Below, in pieces: positions 7,754 through 14,855 of a DNA stretch of 41,937 bases. A program made the position numbers and the translations under genes. The first letter of the stretch is position 1. Each line of letters starts with the position of its first letter. The stretch spans positions 1-41,937 of the forward strand of contig JAISWZ010000256.1 in assembly GCA_031270945.1 (NCBI GenBank), read 5' to 3'. The notes below the pieces were generated by a model. It saw nothing but the letters and a program-made list of their open reading frames with translations. It ran no database searches and was not told the origin of the DNA. This stretch comes from Clostridiales bacterium (GTDB taxonomy: Bacteria > Bacillota > Clostridia > Lachnospirales > WQUN01).

Positions 7754-8965
7754 TTGAGAAACCCAATTTTTGTCGTAATGGCTGTGGTCGTGATAGCGGC
7801 CATAGCCATTGCGTTTAACCTTTTGCGCAATGTGGCGCCTGGAGCCGCGTCTAGCGCGCCTGTCGAGGCCGTGACTGAGCCAATGGACGCGCCCGCTCCA
7901 GCGCCAACAATAGCGCCAGCGCCCGCTTTCCCGAAAGGATCCCCTGCCGATCTTTACGGCAGGATACAAGTCGGCGAGATAGACGGCGTCCGCCAGCTTC
8001 TTGACGAGCGAGGAAATCCGGTCCAGCTAAGAGGCATGAGCACCTTCGGCCTTCAATGGGCGCAAGGGAGCTTCATTCTCACCCAGAAGGCTTTCGAAAA
8101 TGTGCGCGACTTCATGGGAGCGGACATCATAAGGCTTGCAATGTATGTGACAGAAGGCGGCTATGCGTCAAACCCCGGGCTTTTGCTTGAGAAGATTGAA
8201 AAAGCCATAAGCATGGCGTCAAGCGTTGGGCTTTACTGCATAGTTGACTGGCACATTCTGACTCCAGGCGATCCGTCGGATCCCGCGTACCTTGAAGCCG
8301 GGGTGGATCTGGAGCAGTTCAAAAGCATAAGAGAAGAGCATCCCGAGTACACCGGGCCTCAGCTATTCTTCGCCTACCTGTCGAAAACTTATGGAAGCAT
8401 GCCCAACCTGCTCTTTGAGACCGCGAACGAGCCCAATGGCTTGGGAACCGAAGGCAGCGCCAGCAGGGTATGGGTTGAGAAGCTTCTGCCATACCATCAG
8501 TCGGTGACTGACGCTATCCGCCTTTATGACAACGATTTGCACCCAAACATCATACTGTGCGGAACGGACAGCTGGAGCCAGCTGGTCGACTCGCCCGCCG
8601 GCAACGAAGTGAAGGATCCGTCTGGGCAGATCATGTACTCCATCCATTTTTACGCTGGAACCCATGACGTCTCTGACAACAGGCTAAAGACAAAGATCGC
8701 CAAGGCTTTGAACAGAGGCCTTGCGGTTTTCTGCACCGAATGGGGAACAAGCCAGGCCAGCGGAGACAAGGGCCCTTACACCGAAAACTCCGACAAATGG
8801 CTTGCGTACCTGGAAGAGCGCAACATCAGCTGGTGCAACTGGTCGCTTGGCAACAAGGCGGAAAGCTCTGCAGCCCTGAAGCCAATAGCCCCAAGCTCGC
8901 AAGATTGGGACGAAAGCCATTTGACAGAATCAGGCCTATATGTGCGGCAAAAGCTGCTAGACTGA
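7754..8965 (+). CDS. GH5 endoglucanase, membrane-anchored or secreted
   Basis: 403 residues. An N-terminal hydrophobic segment (about 5-22) is a signal anchor or signal peptide, then a Pro/Ala-rich linker (about 28-62) and a GH5 (subfamily 2-like) TIM barrel. Diagnostic segments are VQLRGMSTFGLQW (90-102), RLAMYV (127-132), VDWHIL (164-169), FETANEPNG (221-229, acid/base E226), YSIHFYAGTH (295-304) and FCTEWGTS (326-333, nucleophile E329). It should cut beta-1,4-glucan (cellulose or similar) outside the cell. TTG 7754 is preferred as start because AGAGGTG lies 5 nt upstream; ATG 7736 has no site. The stop codon is formed by the first bases of a family-2 repeat (CTGACGAG), which suggests the 3' end was trimmed or reshaped by that insertion. 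Confidence 0.88.
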   Translation: MRNPIFVVMAVVVIAAIAIAFNLLRNVAPGAASSAPVEAVTEPMDAPAPAPTIAPAPAFPKGSPADLYGRIQVGEIDGVRQLLDERGNPVQLRGMSTFGLQWAQGSFILTQKAFENVRDFMGADIIRLAMYVTEGGYASNPGLLLEKIEKAISMASSVGLYCIVDWHILTPGDPSDPAYLEAGVDLEQFKSIREEHPEYTGPQLFFAYLSKTYGSMPNLLFETANEPNGLGTEGSASRVWVEKLLPYHQSVTDAIRLYDNDLHPNIILCGTDSWSQLVDSPAGNEVKDPSGQIMYSIHFYAGTHDVSDNRLKTKIAKALNRGLAVFCTEWGTSQASGDKGPYTENSDKWLAYLEERNISWCNWSLGNKAESSAALKPIAPSSQDWDESHLTESGLYVRQKLLD

Positions 8966-9100
8966 CGAGCGATCAAATGTGGAATTTTCTTATCGTTGCC
9001 CGCCTCGGCGCATATCCCAAAATTGATTAATGGCTTTTGCGGAATTTTGGAATATGCAGCTCAGAACCCAGTCGGGCCGCTCCCACTAACCCGCTCGTCA
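8962..9100. repeat. Family-2 repeat interrupted by a family-1 element
   Basis: Left side CTGACGAGCGATCAAATG, GAATTTTCTTATCG, TTGCCCGCCTC; right side CTCAGAACCCAGTCGGGCC and CCGCTCGTCA. Removing 9007-9062 restores a sequence matching the inverted copy at 23971-24051, which is uninterrupted. Confidence 0.75.
9007..9059. mobile_element. Family-1 element inserted in a family-2 repeat, with possible CTC duplication
   Basis: 53 bp with arms GCATATCCCAAAATTGATT and GGAATTTTGGAATATGC. It is bounded by CTC at 9004-9006 and CTC at 9060-9062, while the uninterrupted relative at 23971-24051 (read inverted) has a single CTC at that point. Confidence 0.7.
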
Positions 9101-9146
9101 ATGTAGAGGACAAATAGAACGGTGAGAATAGCTCATCCCAATCAAA

Positions 9147-9176
9147 CAAGCCGCGCGTCTGCGCGGCTTTCGTTTA
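9147..9176 (+). terminator. Terminator upstream of adenine deaminase
   Basis: AAGCCGCGCG TCT GCGCGGCTT then TCGTTT. It probably ends the GH5 transcript; it lies 33 bp before the ade start, so it could also attenuate ade. Confidence 0.7.
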
Positions 9177-9209
9177 ACCATCGCCCCCGACTAGCTAGAG
9201 GAGGCTCAT

Positions 9210-10889
9210 ATGATTGAGAGAATTGTAAAAACCGCCCTCGGAACCGCAAAGGCCGATCTGATCCTGAAAAACGCCAGGATGATAAATGCCTTTACTGAAG
9301 AGGAGCTTGTCTCTGACATAGCGATTTCAAATGGGCTCATTGCCGGGGTGGGAGAGTACGATAATTCCAGCCAGGTGATTGACCTTGACGGCGCTTGCGT
9401 ATCTCCCAGCTTCATAAACACCCACTGCCATGTTGAGTCTTCCATGTGCGCGCCAAACCGGTACTGCCTTGAAGAGCTGAAGCAAGGCGTAGGAACAGTC
9501 ATAACTGATCCGCATGAAGTGGCTAACGTGGCTGGCGCTGAGGGCATACGGTTCATGATTGACGCCGCCTCATGCGTTCCAGTGGATTACCGCGTCCAGC
9601 TCCCCTCCTGCGTTCCGGCTGCTTGCTTTGAAAGCTCCGGGGCGGTTCTCGCTTCTACTGATCTGGCGAAAATGCTTGACTGGCCAAGCGTCTCCGGATT
9701 GGGCGAAATGATGAACTATCCGGGAGTCCTGGGTTGCGACGAGGAGATATTGAAGAAGCTGGCTTTAGCCAAGGACATGATCATAGACGGCCACGCTCCA
9801 GGCCTGACCGGCAGGGAGCTTCAAGCGTATATCGCGGCAGGGATAGAGACGGACCACGAAAGCGTTACATTTGAGGAAGCCCTGGAAAAGCAGAGGGCCG
9901 GGATGGCGGTTCTTATACGAGAGGGAAGCGCCAGCAAAAACCTGGACGCCATTGTCACTGGAATAATAAACAGCAGAACCTCAACAGACCACATGGCCTT
10001 TTGCACTGACGACAAGCATCTGGCGGATATCCGCAGGGAAGGCACCATACGCAGATGCGTCAAAAGAAGCATAGAGCTAGGGCTTCCGATTCCCCAGGCT
10101 TACAAGATGGCGACAATAAACGCCGCAAGGGTTTACCGGCTAGGCAAGACCGGCGCTATAGCGCCTGGATACAAGGCTGATCTCATAGCCCTCGACAGCT
10201 TTGCGTCGGCCAACATCCTTTTGTCCATCAAGAACGGCGCTATTGTGGATCCTGGCACCCTATGCATAGAAAAGCTTCCAGATCCCCGGAATTCAGTGTT
10301 CCTGCCCGAGTTAACCTTAGATAGCTTCACCCTGCCCAAAGCTTCAAGCTACCCTGTAATCGAGCTGGAAAAAGGGCAGATAACCACAAAGAAAAGCTGG
10401 GTTGAAGCTTCCAGGGTATCGGAACTCATATCTGAGGGAAAGCTTTGCAAAGTCGCTGTAATAGAGCGGCACAAGGCCTCCGGCAGGATTGGGATAGGCC
10501 TTCTTTCAGGATACGGGATAAAGGGCGCTGCCGCCTCTACTGTAGGGCATGACTCCCACAACCTGATCACGGCTGGCGACAATGACTTGGATATGCTGGC
10601 TGCTGCGCTAGAGGTCAAGAAAAACTGGGGAGGATTTGCGCTGGCCCAAAACGGAAACATAGTCGGCTCTCTTCCTTTGCCATACTTTGGCCTAATGAGC
10701 GGGGAGGACATAAGCGGAAACTTGGAAAGCCTGCTGAAAGAGGCTCGCGCCATGGGCGTAGACTGTGGCATCGACCCCTTTATAACGCTGAGCTTTTTGA
10801 CCCTGCCTGTATTGCCGGACATTAGGATCACAGACAAAGGCATATTTGATGTAGCGTCGTTTAGCTTCATACTGGAAGGGAGAGCGTAG
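9210..10889 (+). CDS. ade: Adenine deaminase
   Basis: 559 residues, an amidohydrolase-superfamily enzyme converting adenine to hypoxanthine and ammonia for purine salvage in the cytoplasm. Family-specific segments are THCHVESS (metal site H72/H74, with E76), TDPHEVANV, DGHAPG, TDHESVT and the CTDDKH metal aspartate segment, followed by the C-terminal Ade domain with TVGHDSHN. Length matches bacterial AdeC. AGAGGAGG lies 6 nt before ATG 9210. It appears monocistronic, with a terminator at 10946. No purine riboswitch was recognised in the 250 bp upstream; that stretch is taken up by repeats and the GH5 terminator. Confidence 0.95.
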   Translation: MIERIVKTALGTAKADLILKNARMINAFTEEELVSDIAISNGLIAGVGEYDNSSQVIDLDGACVSPSFINTHCHVESSMCAPNRYCLEELKQGVGTVITDPHEVANVAGAEGIRFMIDAASCVPVDYRVQLPSCVPAACFESSGAVLASTDLAKMLDWPSVSGLGEMMNYPGVLGCDEEILKKLALAKDMIIDGHAPGLTGRELQAYIAAGIETDHESVTFEEALEKQRAGMAVLIREGSASKNLDAIVTGIINSRTSTDHMAFCTDDKHLADIRREGTIRRCVKRSIELGLPIPQAYKMATINAARVYRLGKTGAIAPGYKADLIALDSFASANILLSIKNGAIVDPGTLCIEKLPDPRNSVFLPELTLDSFTLPKASSYPVIELEKGQITTKKSWVEASRVSELISEGKLCKVAVIERHKASGRIGIGLLSGYGIKGAAASTVGHDSHNLITAGDNDLDMLAAALEVKKNWGGFALAQNGNIVGSLPLPYFGLMSGEDISGNLESLLKEARAMGVDCGIDPFITLSFLTLPVLPDIRITDKGIFDVASFSFILEGRA

Positions 10890-10945
10890 AAAAGGCTTAG
10901 CGCCGGTGAAAACGAGCGGTTGCCCAAGGCTAACGACTTTGAATA

Positions 10946-10976
10946 AAAGGAGCTCCTTCCCAGGAGCTCCCTTTTT
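10946..10976 (+). terminator. Terminator of ade
   Basis: AAAGGAGCTCC TTCCCA GGAGCTCC then CTTTTT, 57 bp past the stop codon. Confidence 0.85.
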
Positions 10977-11013
10977 GACAGCATTTCAGCGTAAAATACG
11001 ACCGAATATGATT

Positions 11014-11035
11014 GTCGAAATATTGATAATATTTG
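11014..11035. repeat. 22-bp AT-rich word, also present inverted at 1473-1494
   Basis: GTCGAAATATTGATAATATT plus TG, matching the reverse complement of 1473-1494 with one mismatch. Both lie in intergenic DNA. Meaning unknown. Confidence 0.4.
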
Positions 11036-11042
11036 CAAATAT

Positions 11043-11137
11043 CTTAAGAGCATATCCCCAAATCAAATTTATGGCGTATGAAAGTCACGCGTTAAAGCAT
11101 CGCGCGCCTTTTTTGGAATTTGGGGATATGCACTAAG
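11043..11137. repeat. Family-1 inverted repeat, core A variant, overlapping the fic stop codon
   Basis: Ends CTTAAGAGCATATCCCC and GGGGATATGCACTAAG; the core holds CACGCGTTAAAGCATCGC. The terminal CTA (11133-11135) is the stop codon (TAG, minus strand) of fic. The copy lies between ade (+) and fic (-). Confidence 0.8.
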
Positions 11138-12212
11138 ATTCACTGTCCTTCGTAAGCGTCTTCTTCAAGTCGCTCCTGATGTACTTTGTGTTGCTGCCCA
11201 TTCCCACGGTCTCGATCTTGCCGCTTTTGACCATCGCTGCTATAACTGACTCCACTGTCGTAGGGGTTACGTCAGGCAGGAGGTAGCAGATGCCTACAAT
11301 GGATATCGGGCGGCGGCTTGAGAGAACAGTGGCTTCCACCCGCTCCCGCTTGTTGGTCTTTTTGACGTCTACAATGGCGAAGCGGTCATCTAGATCCTTG
11401 TAGCAGCTTTCGAGCTCCGCCAGGAACTTTTCGATAAATGGAAAATAGTCGTTTTCGCCCTCATGCCACTTGACGCTTGAAATTCTCAACGCTTCGTAGT
11501 AGTCCCATTTTGACGCATTGATCTTTTCTTCCAGAGAGATGAACCTGCCCGCGTCAAAGTTGCTCTTGAAAAGCAGAAGCAGGGAGAGAAGCCTGGACAT
11601 TCTAGCGTTGCCGTTGGTAAACGGATGTATGCAAAGAAAGTCAAGTATGAAGCAAGGGATCAGCAAAAGCTTGTTTATCCCGTTGGAATCAAAAGCCTTT
11701 TGGTACGCTTCCGTAAGCCTGTCCATGGCCTCCGGCGTTTCCGCCGCTGTGACAGGCGCGAACCGCTCCTTTCTTGCGCCTAAGGCGTCAACGTCTAAAA
11801 TGGTGCTATCCGCCTGCTTGTAAGCGCCTCCATCATCCTGGGCATAAGAATAGAGCTTTTTGTGCAGGGCGCATATGTCCTTGCCATTGGCTTCAAGCTG
11901 CCTGAAACCTGCTACGACGGCGTCCAGGGTGTCCCTGTATCCAGCTATCGCTCTCTCATTCCGGTTTCTTGGCTCGGCCTTCAAATTGGCAAGGGCCTTG
12001 ATCCTGTCATCGACAGCAAGTATTCCCTCGATTGCGTTTGATCCCCTGACTGACTGCATTTTCGCTGTGCCTTCAAGGCGCTTGAAAATTTCGCAAAACT
12101 TGTCCTTCCTGCGCTCCTCGCGAGCCCTAAGCTCAACAATCGAAACAACGGAATTCATTATTTTTGCAGGGATGCAAGCTGAAGCTAAAAATGAAAAATC
12201 AAAAGTTCTCAA
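11133..12212 (-). CDS. Fic-domain protein with N-terminal inhibitory helix
   Basis: 359 residues. Fic enzymes transfer AMP or similar groups to target proteins. The active-site loop is HPFTNGNARMSR (about 186-197), related to the canonical HxFx(D/E)GNGRxxR but with Asn for the acidic metal ligand and Ala for the second glycine. The auto-inhibitory motif (S/T)xxxE(G/N) is SNAIEG at 58-63, ahead of the Fic core, so this is a class II Fic with its own antitoxin helix. The C-terminal 80 residues look like a winged helix. The residues FDFSFLASACIPAKI fit the usual N-terminus of the family, so TTG 12212 (GGAGG 11 nt upstream) is preferred over a TTG at 12302 that has no ribosome site; this choice is uncertain. 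Whether the altered loop still catalyses is open. Confidence 0.82.
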   Translation of the reverse strand: MRTFDFSFLASACIPAKIMNSVVSIVELRAREERRKDKFCEIFKRLEGTAKMQSVRGSNAIEGILAVDDRIKALANLKAEPRNRNERAIAGYRDTLDAVVAGFRQLEANGKDICALHKKLYSYAQDDGGAYKQADSTILDVDALGARKERFAPVTAAETPEAMDRLTEAYQKAFDSNGINKLLLIPCFILDFLCIHPFTNGNARMSRLLSLLLLFKSNFDAGRFISLEEKINASKWDYYEALRISSVKWHEGENDYFPFIEKFLAELESCYKDLDDRFAIVDVKKTNKRERVEATVLSSRRPISIVGICYLLPDVTPTTVESVIAAMVKSGKIETVGMGSNTKYIRSDLKKTLTKDSES

Positions 12213-12420
12213 CAGAAAATCCGCCTCCAGGCTGCCAGCTGCTGCTTGGGACTCCATGAGCCCTTGGAGTCCCGCCGACAATATCCTTATCGATTTTACC
12301 AAATGCCGATACTTTTTGCAAGTTTTGCATTGGCAAATCTAGAGGGATAAATTTTTTTGAGGCGAAAAAAGACAGAAAAAAGCGCAATAAAGGCGAATCC
12401 GCATCAGTTAACCCAGATAA

Positions 12421-12448
12421 GACACAAAGAGCCTAGGCTCTTTGTGTC
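12421..12448 (-). terminator. Perfect 28-bp palindrome, terminator-like
   Basis: GACACAAAGAGCC / GGCTCTTTGTGTC around the TA centre, 51 bp beyond the stop of the minus-strand gene at 12499. The T-tract is poor, but position fits a terminator. Confidence 0.5.
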
Positions 12449-12498
12449 TTAGTCAATAGCCCGCATCTTGAGGAAAATATACGGACAATGATTGTGTG

Positions 12499-13458
12499 TT
12501 ATTCAAAAGCCAGCGCAATATCGCAACTTGAGGATAATATAAGGACAATGTTATTCCAAATAGCAAAGTCATAAACAATTCTTGCATCCACGCCTGTTAT
12601 AAATTTAATCGCTATCAAAGAGACGACGAACGCAAGGGTGAAGGGAAATACCCTAAAAAACTCCACGTCTTCATCTGACGTGATTACTGCCACCATTGCG
12701 AAAATTATCAACACTATCAGCGGAATTCCCACAGCCACCAGCAGCTTTATGAATCCGTGCTGAAGCCAGTACACGCGGGAATCGAGCTCTTCGTCTTTAG
12801 TGGGGATGGATTTGTCCAGGTCGTAGCTGTCGTTGAAGTATTTCGCCAGCTTTCCGTTTCCTCTTTCGTCAATGTCATAAAACTTGCTGGATCCGTAAAA
12901 GCGCTCCAGCTTCGCCAGCCCGTCAAACGCGCCTTCTTCAACGTATGTAGCCTTGCTGCCGCTTATCTCTATGTATTTTATGTCTGACTCAGCCAGGAAG
13001 GCTGTGGAGCTTATCCATGTCACATCAGGAATCCTCGCGTATTCAGAATCCGAAAAGGTTATCCCCGTGGTGTACGAGTCAAAGTCCACGCCGAGCGCGT
13101 CGCATTCAGCCATAAAAACTTTCTTTAGGCCCGGGCCGCAGTAAAGCACCAGCTTTCTTTCCTCAGCGTAAAGGCTGTTGTCATCGCCAGAACCCCTGCC
13201 AGTTCCTTTTGCAAACCCCGAAAACCATCCCATAAAGTTTTTGATAAAGTTTCCTTTGTACGAGTCTTCCCGCTCTTCAGCTATGGCCTTATCGACGTAC
13301 ACAAGGCTGTTGTCGACAAACACAATGTCATTTTCCATCAGCTCATACAGCAGTGTGCCTTTCTTGGGGGTCTCTTCTTTGGCTTTGTGAGGAAAAATGA
13401 ACATAACCGCAATTACCCAAACGACGGCTAACAAGATAAGCTTGGCAAATACTTTCAT
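12499..13458 (-). CDS. Membrane protein with external BspA-like leucine-rich segment
   Basis: 319 residues, function not recognised. One N-terminal transmembrane helix (about 3-23), an external domain of about 200 residues, then two or three helices near the C-terminus (about 225-255 and 265-305). Within the external part, SSTAFLAESDIKYIEIS and VEEGAFDGLAKLERF have the AF...L..I pattern of BspA-type leucine-rich repeats (LRR_5), here only about two units. Start ATG 13458 uses AAAGAAAGG 9 nt upstream; the ATG at 13467 abuts that site and is too close. Alone on its strand, followed by a palindromic terminator. A surface-sensing or anchoring role is a guess. Confidence 0.65.
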   Translation of the reverse strand: MKVFAKLILLAVVWVIAVMFIFPHKAKEETPKKGTLLYELMENDIVFVDNSLVYVDKAIAEEREDSYKGNFIKNFMGWFSGFAKGTGRGSGDDNSLYAEERKLVLYCGPGLKKVFMAECDALGVDFDSYTTGITFSDSEYARIPDVTWISSTAFLAESDIKYIEISGSKATYVEEGAFDGLAKLERFYGSSKFYDIDERGNGKLAKYFNDSYDLDKSIPTKDEELDSRVYWLQHGFIKLLVAVGIPLIVLIIFAMVAVITSDEDVEFFRVFPFTLAFVVSLIAIKFITGVDARIVYDFAIWNNIVLILSSSCDIALAFE

Positions 13459-13862
13459 CCAATGCATCCTTTCTTTGAGGTTTAATCTAGCGAGCGCTCG
13501 TTGCCCGCCTTAGCGTCCCGCTTTCAATCACGCAATGCATAAGCGAGATCGCTCGACAGCGCAGATAACGTTGATCCTCCTTCCTATTAAATTAGAGCTT
13601 AAATTTGAGCTGCTTCACTCGCTAATCCCGAATTTTCTCGCCACTATTATATCACTAAAAGAATATTTTGTCTACAACTTTGAATATTTCCAAGATGATT
13701 TTTCGGATTATCCAACCGTCATTGGCGATTATTCGCAGTTTCAAACAAATTTCAAGCGAAAAAATTTAATAAATCGTCGCGCACTCTAGCGCTGTGCCCA
13801 TTAATATGTCGCAACTTAGTGCTGAATAGCTCTTTGAAAGGTGCCGGGTACGCCCAAACCCA
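13459..13862. other. Intergenic gap, AT-rich
   Basis: No gene supported. A fragment of family 2 (GCGAGCGCTCGTTGCCCGCC) is at about 13490-13510. An 84-codon frame (13535-13789, +) has no ribosome site or recognisable motif. Confidence 0.5.
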
Positions 13863-13892
13863 AAAAAGCCCCTATCTCTGCAGATAGGGGCT
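13863..13892 (-). terminator. Terminator of the cobW-permease-ycgQ-like operon
   Basis: AAGCCCCTATCT / AGATAGGGGCTT stem; on the minus strand it is followed by TTTTTTG. It lies 18 bp past the stop codon at 13910. Confidence 0.85.
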
Positions 13893-13909
13893 TACAGCCT
13901 TGCCTGGCT

Positions 13910-14845
13910 TTAATACGGGTAAATATACTCTGTCACTTCTTCAGCTGGCGTCACTTTGTCCACCAGCAGCTGCGCTTCTGGGTATCCCATGTATTCGCCT
14001 GCCTGGATTACGCCCTCGACAGTGACCCATTCATCAGCCACTAGCTCTGACGCGTTGTCGTACTTGCAAAGAATTCCGTACGGAACCAGATCAGCAACGC
14101 AGCAGCTCATTCCGAGCCTTGCCGGGACAAACTCATTTTCCGCGAATATCTCAGGATCCTTTAGGATGAAGCCTGTCACAGCGACCCGGTATCCCGCGTA
14201 TTTGTTCAAGTTCAGGGAAATTTCGTTCAGCCAAGGATAGAAGTTGTCATCATCGATGTCTATTCTTTTTGCTACTGGGTCAAGCCCAGGCCAGTCTGAA
14301 TCCGATTCTTCGGCAGAGCTTTCAGCAAGCGCGGCGAGCGCTTGGTTCTGGGCCAATTCCTGAGCCAGCGCGTCATCTTCTGAGACTGTGTCAGTCGAGG
14401 GCGCTTCGGTTTTGGCGACAGAGGCTTGAGGAGTTGCCAGTGGCTTGGACGCACTGGCCGAGGCCAGGGTTGAAGACGCGAAGCCCGAAGTTCCTGACGT
14501 GTTCGCGCCAGAGGCGGCAGCGGCTGCCGCTTGCGGCACGTACTTGTTTGAAATCTCGGTTGCGCTGACCTTCATTTTTGGCCCAACAAGCAGTATTATA
14601 GGAATTGCCATCAGTATGCAATGGGAAGTGCGAGCGACCCGCCTGGCCTGGAAGACTCGCCTGGCTGTGGAAACAAACCAAGCCAGCATAACGATTGCGG
14701 CAAAGATCAGGTACGGCTGCATTCTGGGAGTCACATAGTTCAGGTACGAGCCGTTTACTGCCATGGCAATCAAGACAACGGAAAAGGCAAGGCAGCAGAC
14801 TGCCTCGATAAGAGCCTGTGGATCCAGGTTTCTTGCTTTGGCCAT
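13910..14845 (-). CDS. TIGR03943/YcgQ-like membrane protein, permease partner
   Basis: 311 residues, last gene of a three-gene operon. N-terminal helices at about 12-32, 42-61 and 74-88, an Ala/Ser-rich linker (about 98-175), then a C-terminal OB-like domain with ARLGMSCCVADLVPYGILC, the cysteine-aspartate motif typical of TIGR03943 (DUF1980) proteins. These are nearly always encoded with a YcgR-type (DUF318) permease, here the gene just upstream. B. subtilis ycgR-ycgQ is the named parallel. Start ATG 14845 with AGGAGG 6 nt upstream; 10-bp gap after the fusion gene. Substrate unknown; the zinc-related neighbours suggest a metal. Confidence 0.8.
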   Translation of the reverse strand: MAKARNLDPQALIEAVCCLAFSVVLIAMAVNGSYLNYVTPRMQPYLIFAAIVMLAWFVSTARRVFQARRVARTSHCILMAIPIILLVGPKMKVSATEISNKYVPQAAAAAASGANTSGTSGFASSTLASASASKPLATPQASVAKTEAPSTDTVSEDDALAQELAQNQALAALAESSAEESDSDWPGLDPVAKRIDIDDDNFYPWLNEISLNLNKYAGYRVAVTGFILKDPEIFAENEFVPARLGMSCCVADLVPYGILCKYDNASELVADEWVTVEGVIQAGEYMGYPEAQLLVDKVTPAEEVTEYIYPY

Positions 14846-14855
14846 AAGTCTCCTC

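Noticed and set aside
9060..9209. Purine riboswitch upstream of adenine deaminase
   Set aside because: No conserved purine-aptamer stems or loops; the region is a family-2 repeat and a terminator.
13535..13789. 84-codon plus-strand open frame
   Set aside because: No ribosome binding site, no motif, AT-rich intergenic sequence.
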